Source: Ktedonobacteraceae bacterium (GTDB lineage: Bacteria; Chloroflexota; Ktedonobacteria; Ktedonobacterales; Ktedonobacteraceae). From it: a stretch of 64,000 nucleotides of DNA. This document shows, in pieces, positions 30,907 to 38,434 of this stretch (its first letter is position 1; each line of letters opens with the position of its first letter). The position numbers and the translations under genes were made by a program. Under the pieces are notes generated by a model, which saw only the letters and a program-made list of their open reading frames with translations, searched no databases and was not told the DNA's origin. The stretch spans positions 62,001 through 126,000 of the forward strand of contig DASRBN010000033.1 of the NCBI GenBank assembly GCA_035653615.1, read 5' to 3'.

Positions 30907-32484
30907 GTGCGCCAAGTTATGGAGCAAGTACCTGTCTTAACACGGTCAGATCAATTAGAAAAGCAAGAGAACGCCAGTAATGAGAAGTTTCGCTGGATGC
31001 GACATTTCTTTACAGAAGATGTATCAGCAGGTAACCGTTCGCTTATCGACCTGCAGCGACGAGCTACCTGGATAGGAATCGCGTGCGTTCTTCAGGCAAT
31101 CGATCAAATTGACTCCAACTGGTATCTGCAATTTTTACCTTTCCTGCGCCCCATCATCCATATTTACCCCGTCTTTCTAATCCTTGGCAGCTTTTTTGCC
31201 ATGTGGCAGGCATTACGCCCCGCGAAGCAAAAAAAGCAGGCCGAACGCCCTGTCCGCCGTCCTCAGCGCTGGCAGCGTATTGCCCTGATATGCATATTGC
31301 TGGCAGCGATTGGAGGCGTATTCGAATTTTCACTCGCAACCGTAACCAGCTTTATGTCTCCTCAGTATTCTAATGATGGGACTTCGCTTGATACAAATGC
31401 TGCCGCCCTCCTTTTAGAGGGGCGCAATCCCTACACCGATTCAGATATCGTCCACCTGGTGCGCGCATTTGAAATCCAGCCGGATTGGACAACACCTTTG
31501 CGCGAAGGACAGTTTGCCGGACGGCTGGCATATCCATCCCCCAGCGAAATGCGAACCGTGCTGGACACGGACTTGAAAGCAGGAAGCGCCCCTGAATTCG
31601 AATCGAAGGTCAGTTATCCTGCCCTGTCTTTCCTGTCACTTCTTCCATTTATCGCGCTTGGTATATATAACGTCCTCATCTTCTATGTTGCGTGCTACCT
31701 GGTGCTGGTGGCAATTGCCTGGAAGCTGGTACGCCCGGAACTGCGTCCCTGGGTATTGCTACTGGCATTGGCCAATGTGGGGATGTTATCTTCGGTTGCG
31801 GGTGGAAATCTCGATATCTTTAATATCGTATTGATTGTGTTTGCCTGGCTCTTGAGGGAGCGGAAATGGAGTTCAGCGGTTTTCCTCGGCCTGGCTATTG
31901 CGACCAAGCAACCTTCCTGGCTCATCGCTCCGTTCTATGCAATCATGATCTGGCGCCACTATGATTTCAAGGAAGCGGTACGCCGCCTGTCTATTGCCGG
32001 CGTCGTCGCCCTTGCTATCAATCTGCCTTTCATTCTTTGGGACCCACATGCCTGGCTCGCTGGTGTTCTGGCCCCGGTTGCCGATCCGATGTTCCCTCTG
32101 GGAGATGGTTTGATCAGCCTCAGCTTTGCCTCGATCCTACCCTTTTTCCCATCCTGGGTTTACGATATCCTCGAGTTCTCTACGATGATTGCATGTCTCG
32201 TATGGTACTGGCGTCTAAGCAAGCAGCGTCCTGAAGCGGCCCTGGTATTTGCCTTTATGCCGCTGTTTTTCGCGTGGCGCAGCCTGCCCTCTTACTTTTA
32301 CTGCTCGGCCTTCCCGCTGTTTATCATGTTGACATCCAATGGGCTGGCTCGACTGCGTGGAGAAGCCAGTCAATCACTATCTCTGCCATTTGGTTATGGC
32401 GGGCGAACAGTAAACGATTTAGCGGGTAGTGTCGGTATGCATGCGGCAGTCCAATATCCAGGAATGATACGCAATTTGCGTTAA
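30907..32484 (+). CDS. Integral membrane glycosyltransferase-like protein
   Basis: This 525-residue polytopic protein has about eleven hydrophobic helices. The first ~45 residues are cytoplasmic and polar. A large loop after the third helix carries DTNAAALLLEGRNPYTDSDI and SYPALSFLSLLPFIALG, the NPY and YPP-like features of GT-C fold, polyprenyl-phosphate-dependent glycosyltransferases (DUF2029/GT87-like). The later AIATKQPSWLIAPFY segment is also common in that group. Donor and acceptor are unknown. The start is ambiguous: GTG at 30907 sits very close to AGGAAG, and ATG at 30919 is slightly far. The stop overlaps the convergent ferritin-like gene by 4 bases. Confidence 0.75.
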   Translation: MRQVMEQVPVLTRSDQLEKQENASNEKFRWMRHFFTEDVSAGNRSLIDLQRRATWIGIACVLQAIDQIDSNWYLQFLPFLRPIIHIYPVFLILGSFFAMWQALRPAKQKKQAERPVRRPQRWQRIALICILLAAIGGVFEFSLATVTSFMSPQYSNDGTSLDTNAAALLLEGRNPYTDSDIVHLVRAFEIQPDWTTPLREGQFAGRLAYPSPSEMRTVLDTDLKAGSAPEFESKVSYPALSFLSLLPFIALGIYNVLIFYVACYLVLVAIAWKLVRPELRPWVLLLALANVGMLSSVAGGNLDIFNIVLIVFAWLLRERKWSSAVFLGLAIATKQPSWLIAPFYAIMIWRHYDFKEAVRRLSIAGVVALAINLPFILWDPHAWLAGVLAPVADPMFPLGDGLISLSFASILPFFPSWVYDILEFSTMIACLVWYWRLSKQRPEAALVFAFMPLFFAWRSLPSYFYCSAFPLFIMLTSNGLARLRGEASQSLSLPFGYGGRTVNDLAGSVGMHAAVQYPGMIRNLR

Positions 32485-33269
32485 TAAATGGGAGGCGTTC
32501 CAATGTCCAGACCTATTTTGGCTGCCAGTTTCTGTGCCTGCACAATTGACTCTTGAATCATTTTCATATCACGCGCGCTCATAGTGGTGTTGATCCAGGA
32601 ACGCGCTCTCGGACGCCACATAAGATGCTCCAGAAATAATGGCCATACTTCCTGGCTCACGCGTTCAATGGCACGTTTCGTATGAGGGGAGGCCTGTTGT
32701 AGTAAGAATTGCTCATACGCTACACCGGCCCCGTGATGAATTCCATCGTCAATCGCCAACCGCTTGCAAATCTCACCGAGAATAGTACCTGGCGCCGCCG
32801 CCGCGATCTGATGGAAACGATCAATGACCAATCCTTCATAGATGACCTGCAGCAGCCACACTTTCTCCTCAATGCTATCTGATTCTAGCGTCAGTTTGCC
32901 CAGTTTCTCAAGATAAGGATCAGGCTCACCCGTACCTCCCACTTCCTGCGTCAGCTTGAGCCAGGCCTCCGCGTGACGAGCCTCATCTTGCATCATCGTC
33001 GAATAATAGAGCTTCCCTGCCATATCAGGCGCCCCTGTCAGCAATTGAACCGCGGCCTGAGATGCCAGCATATCAGCCTGTAATTGCTGGGTTACGACTG
33101 AAACCCATATCTCCCGGCGGCGAGCAGCCTTCTCCTGCGATGCTTGCTTCTCAGGTATAGGCGGCAACTGGCCCCATGATAGCTGTTCTACCTTCCAGGC
33201 TTGACGCTTTGCCAACGTATAGAAACGTTGCATTTCTTCAACAGTTGTCTCATCTGGTTGTTGGCTCAT
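32481..33269 (-). CDS. Ferritin-like di-iron protein
   Basis: This 262-residue all-helical protein has ferritin-superfamily metal motifs. A Glu in the first core helix (REIWVSVVTQQLQADM) is followed by MMQDEARHAEAWL (the ExxH pair), then a Glu in LLQVIYEGLVIDRFH and LAIDDGIHHGAGVAYE, supplying the second His. The pattern suggests a carboxylate-bridged di-iron centre as in ribonucleotide-reductase-R2-like oxidases or AurF-like oxygenases. Its substrate is unknown. It converges with the membrane glycosyltransferase-like gene, overlapping it by 4 bases, and is divergent from the padR gene. The ATG at 33269 follows GAAAGGAACATGCT. Confidence 0.7.
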   Translation of the reverse strand: MSQQPDETTVEEMQRFYTLAKRQAWKVEQLSWGQLPPIPEKQASQEKAARRREIWVSVVTQQLQADMLASQAAVQLLTGAPDMAGKLYYSTMMQDEARHAEAWLKLTQEVGGTGEPDPYLEKLGKLTLESDSIEEKVWLLQVIYEGLVIDRFHQIAAAAPGTILGEICKRLAIDDGIHHGAGVAYEQFLLQQASPHTKRAIERVSQEVWPLFLEHLMWRPRARSWINTTMSARDMKMIQESIVQAQKLAAKIGLDIGTPPIY

Positions 33270-33502
33270 AGCATGTTCCTTTCAATCAATCCCGTTCAGC
33301 ATCAAGCACGAGAATGGATCAATAGACAAACGTGGCACCCGGCACTCTTTCCTCGTCTTCAAGGCGTAGGGGCTAGATAATCCAGGCCCATGTAAATACG
33401 AGCTGAGGCGGCGTTTCCCGCATAAGCACTTCATAAATTCTTTTCCATATGCGATAAGAGTATCGTAACATGCAATAGTTGTGCCGTCAAGGAGCATACA
33501 CC

Positions 33503-33561
33503 TTGACACCTTGACAATCAAAGCGATATATCGCTATAATTAACGATATATCGCTTTGATT
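33503..33561 (+). promoter_or_regulatory. padR promoter embedded in a long palindromic operator
   Basis: TTGACA (33511-33516), 18 bases, then TATAAT (33535-33540) form a near-perfect promoter. It lies inside an inverted repeat with identical 18-base arms, AATCAAAGCGATATATCG (33516-33533) and its complement (33544-33561), 10 bases apart. Binding there would block RNA polymerase, so PadR autorepression is likely. A second TTGACA lies at 33503-33508. The rest of the gap from 33270 holds nothing further that I can identify. Confidence 0.85.
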
Positions 33562-33589
33562 ATCGGCGCTGTGGAAAGGAAGAACGAAT

Positions 33590-34273
33590 ATGTTCGGTGA
33601 ACGTTTTGCTTTTGGATTTGAGGGATCAGGAGATGAATCCTGGACGCCTCCATGGTTACGGTCCGAGGGCCGCCCGGATCGAGGCCCCCGTTTCTTCGCT
33701 ATGCACCGGGGACGTGGCCCATTTGGTCATGGCCCGTTTAGTCCTGGAGGTTCCTTTGGTCCTGGCGGAGAAGGAAGCCGCTTCTTTGGCCGGGGTGATA
33801 TGAAGTTTGCCCTGCTGCAGCTCTTGCAAGAGCGCCCTATGCATGGCTATGAAATGATGAAAGCCCTTGAGGAAAAGTCGGGTGGGTTCTATACCCCCAG
33901 CCCTGGATCAATTTATCCCACGCTGCAAATGTTGGAAGATCGTGGGTTCGTCACCTCTAGTGAGGTCGAAGGCAAGCGAGTATATAGTATAACCGATTCC
34001 GGCCGTTCCATGCTAGCCGAACGGCGGAGCGACGAAGAAGGATTCGCAGGCCCTCCCTGGATGCGAGGTCGAGGCCCCGGTGGGCATGGTCAGCGCCCGG
34101 AAATGAGAGCATTGCGCAGTGAAGCGGCGGAAGTGGGGCGCTTGTTTGCCATCGCCGGCAGGATGTCCCTACAAAACCCGGAGAAACTGGCCCGACTGCG
34201 CACTATCATTGAACGCACACGTAAAGAATTAAGTGACTTGATCTATAACACTGATTCGCAGCACGGGCAGTAA
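33590..34273 (+). CDS. PadR-family transcriptional regulator with Gly-rich N-terminus
   Basis: In this 227-residue protein, residues about 70-145 form the PadR winged helix: MKFALLQLLQERPMHGYEMM, then SPGSIYPTLQMLEDRGFVTS and GKRVYSITDSGRSML. Residues 1-68 are a disordered Gly/Pro/Arg/Phe-rich extension, and a second Gly-rich linker (about 150-170) precedes a C-terminal dimerisation helix. PadR proteins repress small regulons, often drug or phenolic stress genes, on binding ligand or damage signals. A long palindrome over its own promoter indicates autoregulation. The divergent ferritin-like gene may be a second target. The start at 33590 follows GGAAAGGAAG. Confidence 0.92.
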   Translation: MFGERFAFGFEGSGDESWTPPWLRSEGRPDRGPRFFAMHRGRGPFGHGPFSPGGSFGPGGEGSRFFGRGDMKFALLQLLQERPMHGYEMMKALEEKSGGFYTPSPGSIYPTLQMLEDRGFVTSSEVEGKRVYSITDSGRSMLAERRSDEEGFAGPPWMRGRGPGGHGQRPEMRALRSEAAEVGRLFAIAGRMSLQNPEKLARLRTIIERTRKELSDLIYNTDSQHGQ

Positions 34274-34364
34274 AAAAAGGGTTACGGTTTTAACCAGGCT
34301 CATCCAAAAGTCCTGTTTTCTAGCAAGTGTTAAGGCGAATTTCACCTCGATTGACGATAGTACC

Positions 34365-34394
34365 TTGTGTACAGGTCGAACTTTAGGCTATACT
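34365..34394 (+). promoter_or_regulatory. Candidate promoter of a small RNA
   Basis: TTGTGT (34365-34370), 18 bases, then TATACT (34389-34394). The predicted start falls at the foot of the hairpin that begins at 34399. Confidence 0.5.
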
Positions 34395-34398
34395 GTAA

Positions 34399-34467
34399 GC
34401 AACGGGAATCGCTTTGTCACTCAGTGGGCGCGGTGACGAAGAGGCAAGATATCCCGTTGCATTTTTT
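34399..34467 (+). ncRNA. Candidate ~70-nt structured small RNA ending in an intrinsic terminator
   Basis: Outer arms GCAACGGGA (34399-34407) and TCCCGTTGC (34452-34460) pair perfectly. Inner arms CTTTGTCAC (34412-34420) and GTGACGAAG (34433-34441) pair with one G-U. Directly after the outer stem comes ATTTTTTATT. With the promoter just upstream, this is a compact promoter-hairpin-T-tract unit. It could instead be the padR terminator (padR stops at 34273) or a leader attenuator of the TPR gene. Confidence 0.5.
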
Positions 34468-34580
34468 ATTCTGCTCACCTTTCAGAAAGTTCTGCCTCAC
34501 CTGCTGCACAAAGTATCTGATCTCTACGCCTCCCTATCCAAATTTCGCAATCTCATCATCTTTTCTATTAATTTTCAAAA

Positions 34581-34594
34581 AGATGTGTTATACT
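34581..34594 (+). promoter_or_regulatory. Extended -10 promoter of the TPR gene
   Basis: TGTTATACT (TGn-TATACT, -10 at 34589-34594) lies about 36 bases before the gene start. No good -35 box is seen. Confidence 0.45.
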
Positions 34595-34629
34595 AGCATA
34601 AGTCCACTTTGTAGGGAGGTATTGCCATT

Positions 34630-35775
34630 ATGTCACAGATGCAAGAAATGGAGTTGATGCTTCTACGCGCTCGCCTCAACATTCAAGAAGGGCGACCGGA
34701 AGACGCTTTGACCGCACTCGAAACCATTCAGACCGATGATCCCGAAAAACAGCGAGAAATTGCCTATTTATGTGCCTGGTGCTACCACCAGCAGGGAAAA
34801 TGGACTGAAGCAGTTCGTTATCTTTCTCAGTATACTCCGAACGACATCGAAGATAACTGGAACGATGCAGATCATAACGAGCGTGAGCGTCGTGCTTTCT
34901 ATCTTCTCTGGCTCGGAAATGTTGCCGTCAACCTTTCGCATTATGCCGATGCTTCTCGTCATTACGAGCAATGTCTCAAAATTTTGCGTGAGCGTCGCGT
35001 TCATCTTCCCAGGGTCCTGCTGAAAGCTCGCTGCGGGCTTGGCCTGACCTCCACCATGAACGGGTTTTATCTTGCCGCTATCCAGCACTACGAAGATGCG
35101 CTCCAGCTCATTAAGGATGATCTGGAGAGCGAAGACGCCACCGAGATCTACTATGGACTCGCCGATGCCTACCGCTTAGCAGGGAAGTTTGAGCAGGCCT
35201 ATACTTATGGTAAGATGGCACTGCGGCTCTATGAAAAAAGGTCCCAGCGCTATTGGGAAGGACGCATGCACAACCTGCTTGGCCGCATTTGTTTCCAGAT
35301 GGGCCAGTATCAGGACGCGAGCGACCATTATATGGAAGCGCTCTCCGCTGCGACCCTTGATAACTCCCCTGGCATGATGATGATCAACTTCGTCGCTCTC
35401 GCCGACCTGCGCCTGTCTGAAGAACGTCTTGAAGAGGCTTTGCGATTCTGTCAACGCGCTCGCGAAGCAGGTGCGCGTGTGAACGACGAACACCTCTGCG
35501 GCCTCATGTACCTCGTCTGTGGTAAGGTAGTCCACGCACAGGCCGAGCAGACCGAAGGCGCGCGCCATCAAGAGCTCCTGGAGGAATCTATCCAATACTT
35601 CGAGCAGGCCCTGGAGCAACTTTCCCGCACTCAGGCAACCACCAACCTTGCCGAATTGCATGGCTGGTTGGCCAAAGTCTATGAAGAGTTGGGACGGCAT
35701 CAAGATGCGGTTGAGCACTGGAAACATGCCTACTCCTCGCTCTCCACTTCAAAAGGCCCATCCTGGTGGTACTAG
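34630..35775 (+). CDS. Tetratricopeptide-repeat protein
   Basis: This 381-residue soluble protein is made almost wholly of TPR-like helix pairs; about eight are visible, for example AYLCAWCYHQQGKWTEAVRY, NVAVNLSHYADASRHYEQCL, YYGLADAYRLAGKFEQAYTY and GRICFQMGQYQDASDHYMEA. There is no enzyme or DNA-binding domain and no signal peptide, so it is likely a protein-interaction scaffold in the cytoplasm. The ATG at 34630 follows AGGGAGGT with about 7 bases between. It converges with the membrane-protein gene, 3 bases apart. Confidence 0.85.
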   Translation: MSQMQEMELMLLRARLNIQEGRPEDALTALETIQTDDPEKQREIAYLCAWCYHQQGKWTEAVRYLSQYTPNDIEDNWNDADHNERERRAFYLLWLGNVAVNLSHYADASRHYEQCLKILRERRVHLPRVLLKARCGLGLTSTMNGFYLAAIQHYEDALQLIKDDLESEDATEIYYGLADAYRLAGKFEQAYTYGKMALRLYEKRSQRYWEGRMHNLLGRICFQMGQYQDASDHYMEALSAATLDNSPGMMMINFVALADLRLSEERLEEALRFCQRAREAGARVNDEHLCGLMYLVCGKVVHAQAEQTEGARHQELLEESIQYFEQALEQLSRTQATTNLAELHGWLAKVYEELGRHQDAVEHWKHAYSSLSTSKGPSWWY

Positions 35776-35778
35776 TTG

Positions 35779-36621
35779 CTATTCTGGCTGTAGCCGCACC
35801 AGCATAATGCCGAACCAGAGCACCCAGATCGCGAACAGCAGGATCGCCGGGGTAGTGAGTACGGCCTGCCCTGCATTGCCCGCGTTGGGCGCGTATGCTA
35901 CCTCGACCGCGCTACCGCTTAGCAGCGCGGCGAGGGCCAGCGCCAGGTAGCTGAACAGCACCCATATATCTGGCCACAGATTTCGCCCCCGCCTGGCAAT
36001 TACCATGCCAAAAAATAGACACGCAATTGCCAGTAATCCCCCGCCTACCGTGTAAGTAATAAAGGCTAACATGCCCGAGAAAGCAGCAAAATTGGTAGGC
36101 AGCATATTCGACGTAGACACGACCAGCAGATAAATTGTACTCGCCAGCGTCCCCGCCACCGTCAGAAGCAGTCCTGAAACTCCTCCCCATGCTGCGATCA
36201 CTGCATAGCCCCGCCCGCGCCACGCGTAAGCTGGCATACCACTCGCATCTTTGCCATCTGTATTGCTTTCTTCTGCCGCCTCTTCGTCTGTCTCCTCGTC
36301 TTCCTCCTCTTCCTCTACATCCTCGTTCTCCTCTTCGTCCGCACCCAGAATTTCCTGCGCCACAATAATACGGAACAGCGTAAAAGGCAGGCTCAGCATC
36401 AAAGCGAATCCCAGCATCAGTAGCAGGCGATAGCCAAGAAATTGCAAATCGTGCCTGGAAATCCAATGCAGCGTCGCAACCGGTGTCGCTAAGGCGTCTC
36501 CATAGCCCTGTGGTACGAGTATAAGCAGTTGATAAAGCAGTACTCCCGGAAAGAGCAGCAAAGCCCCAATAATGCAATAGAGGCCGTTTCTATGTAGTTT
36601 TGATAAGAATGATCGTTTCAT
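35779..36621 (-). CDS. Membrane protein with acidic cytoplasmic loop
   Basis: This 280-residue protein has about six hydrophobic helices: two before and four after a strikingly acidic stretch (residues about 93-120, mostly Glu and Asp, DVEEEEEDEETDEEAAEES). I do not recognise a family. The coding DNA of the loop is a purine-rich imperfect repeat of GAG/GAA codons, seen as a pyrimidine tract on the plus strand near 36280-36340. It is a stand-alone gene convergent with the TPR gene. Confidence 0.7.
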   Translation of the reverse strand: MKRSFLSKLHRNGLYCIIGALLLFPGVLLYQLLILVPQGYGDALATPVATLHWISRHDLQFLGYRLLLMLGFALMLSLPFTLFRIIVAQEILGADEEENEDVEEEEEDEETDEEAAEESNTDGKDASGMPAYAWRGRGYAVIAAWGGVSGLLLTVAGTLASTIYLLVVSTSNMLPTNFAAFSGMLAFITYTVGGGLLAIACLFFGMVIARRGRNLWPDIWVLFSYLALALAALLSGSAVEVAYAPNAGNAGQAVLTTPAILLFAIWVLWFGIMLVRLQPE

Positions 36622-36686
36622 GTTCGTGTCGTTTTGATACTATCTCAGTCCGGTGCGCCTGTCAATAATGGATGTCGCTTCTCTTA

Positions 36687-38420
36687 TTATGCCGGTGGTT
36701 GCTGTTGTGACCTGACCTTCTGGTGAACTTCCATCATATAATGTTTTGCCGCCCCCTGTGTGTGAATGCTCAAAAAGTTTACGGCCCGTCGCTGCCTTTC
36801 TGTCGCGGGAGTCGTGTGTAAATCACGTAAGAAGGCTACATGCAGGAATCCTTGCATCGCGGGATCGGGGGGCGCTGCCGCTTTAGCAGGATTTTCAACG
36901 AGTTGTCTTGTGGCCAGTCGTTCAACTGGCTCGTCTGCACAAGCTATTCCTGAAGAAGCAGGATTGGGTAAAGTTACAGGCGCATCGGTTCGCGGCGCAT
37001 CCAGGGAGAAGAGGTGATTGAGTGAGTTCGCTTGCTTATCGCGCTCCGTTAACGGCTGCAGGCCAAAAATGTTCTCCACGGTAGCAAGTACCGAAGTATG
37101 GTCATAAACGGTATGGTCGATGGTATTTTTGGGAATAAGAGGCGATATGATGATGGCAGGAACGCGCACACCAAGCTGCTTAAAATCAAATGAGGAGCGA
37201 TTGTTCTCAGGGTTGGTCGGTTTATCGCCGGGAGCTACCGCCTGCGGTGGCGGCACGTGATCGTAGAATCCGCCATGTTCATCGTAGGTGATGATCAGGA
37301 CGCTATCTTCCCAGTGCGGTGAGTTACGAATGGCCTCATACGTGCTTTTTATGAGCGCTTCGCCCCGCGTAATATCGTCCAGGGGATGCTGTGAATTGCC
37401 GCACACAAAGTCTGATAAAACACGATAATCCGGTTCGATAAAGGCGTAGGACGTGCCATAATCAGCATTCTGCACATCCTTACTAAAGTCCTCGAATTCG
37501 CGAAAGCGACCCTCGGCAAGCCGCACCGTCATCCCGCTGATTGCCAGCGCCTGGGGAAACAGGTCACCCTTATAGATAGTCCAGCTGAACCCCTCGTCGT
37601 CAAGCTCATCGTAAATGGTGCCATTGTCAAATGTAAAGCCGTTGAAGAGTATGGAACTCGCCATATCCGCATTTGAGGGACTATGATCGAGTCCGCCTGA
37701 TGATGCGGCATGAATAAAGAAACGATTGGGCCATGTCGGGCCGGGCATAGAGGAAAACCAGCGATCGCACACGGCAAATTCTCGCGCCAGAGTCGTAAGC
37801 ACAGGCAGTTGCTCCGGCGCAAAACATTTCATGATCTCGCCGGGATGTTCCGTATCGACGGTAGCATAATCCAGCACGAAGCCGCTATTATCGATCTGAG
37901 GATAAGTGCCCTTAAGTCCGCAGAGCTGCATCTTGACATCACTGAACTCGTGCCCAGGATCATGCGGCATCGACCAGTCGGCAGGAGAGGAAACAGCGAT
38001 CTTATTGCCACGCGGGTCAAGATTCCAATCCCGCGCCGGGTCCAGCCCATCGATAGCAGTAGGCTGCCCGGTCCCGGCGTCGGTTCCACGAATATTGGAG
38101 AAGCCGAGCAAATGATCAAAGGACCTGTTTTCCAGCATCAACACAAACACATGTTTGATGCGGTCGGGTTTCTTCTTGCCGTGTACGAAAATTTGGCAGA
38201 TGATAAATGCCAGTTGTATGCCGAGCAGCCAGAAAAGGTTGACCAGGTTCGCGAAAATGAGGCAGGCATACTTAACAACAGTGTAGAACGCCACAGCGGC
38301 CCAGTTTCCATGCTCCTTGATGGCGTTGTCTGCCCACTGCGTGCATCTATACGTAATTCCGATCAACCAGCGATCTCGAGTGCGGTCAGCCTGCAATTTA
38401 CGATATCCGCAAAGCGACAC
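36687..38420 (-). CDS. Phospholipase C / acid phosphatase-type phosphoesterase, membrane-anchored
   Basis: This 577-residue enzyme belongs to the phosphoesterase family that includes phosphatidylcholine-specific phospholipase C and AcpA. The metal-nucleophile region is HVFVLMLENRSFDHLLGFSN (about residues 89-108). The downstream metal-site motifs ITYDEHGGFYDHVPPP and TVYDHTSVLATVENIF are intact. Two hydrophobic helices near the N-terminus (about 43-80) suggest membrane anchoring rather than the Tat-type signal common in the family. Likely substrates are phospholipids or other phosphate esters outside the membrane. It lies 14 bases downstream of the pseudokinase gene and is probably cotranscribed with it. 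Confidence 0.9.
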   Translation of the reverse strand: MSLCGYRKLQADRTRDRWLIGITYRCTQWADNAIKEHGNWAAVAFYTVVKYACLIFANLVNLFWLLGIQLAFIICQIFVHGKKKPDRIKHVFVLMLENRSFDHLLGFSNIRGTDAGTGQPTAIDGLDPARDWNLDPRGNKIAVSSPADWSMPHDPGHEFSDVKMQLCGLKGTYPQIDNSGFVLDYATVDTEHPGEIMKCFAPEQLPVLTTLAREFAVCDRWFSSMPGPTWPNRFFIHAASSGGLDHSPSNADMASSILFNGFTFDNGTIYDELDDEGFSWTIYKGDLFPQALAISGMTVRLAEGRFREFEDFSKDVQNADYGTSYAFIEPDYRVLSDFVCGNSQHPLDDITRGEALIKSTYEAIRNSPHWEDSVLIITYDEHGGFYDHVPPPQAVAPGDKPTNPENNRSSFDFKQLGVRVPAIIISPLIPKNTIDHTVYDHTSVLATVENIFGLQPLTERDKQANSLNHLFSLDAPRTDAPVTLPNPASSGIACADEPVERLATRQLVENPAKAAAPPDPAMQGFLHVAFLRDLHTTPATERQRRAVNFLSIHTQGAAKHYMMEVHQKVRSQQQPPA

Positions 38421-38434
38421 CCTTGCACCTCTCT

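Noticed and set aside
33282-33521. 79-residue minus-strand frame between the ferritin-like and padR genes
   Set aside because: It covers the padR promoter and has no coding resemblance or ribosome site.
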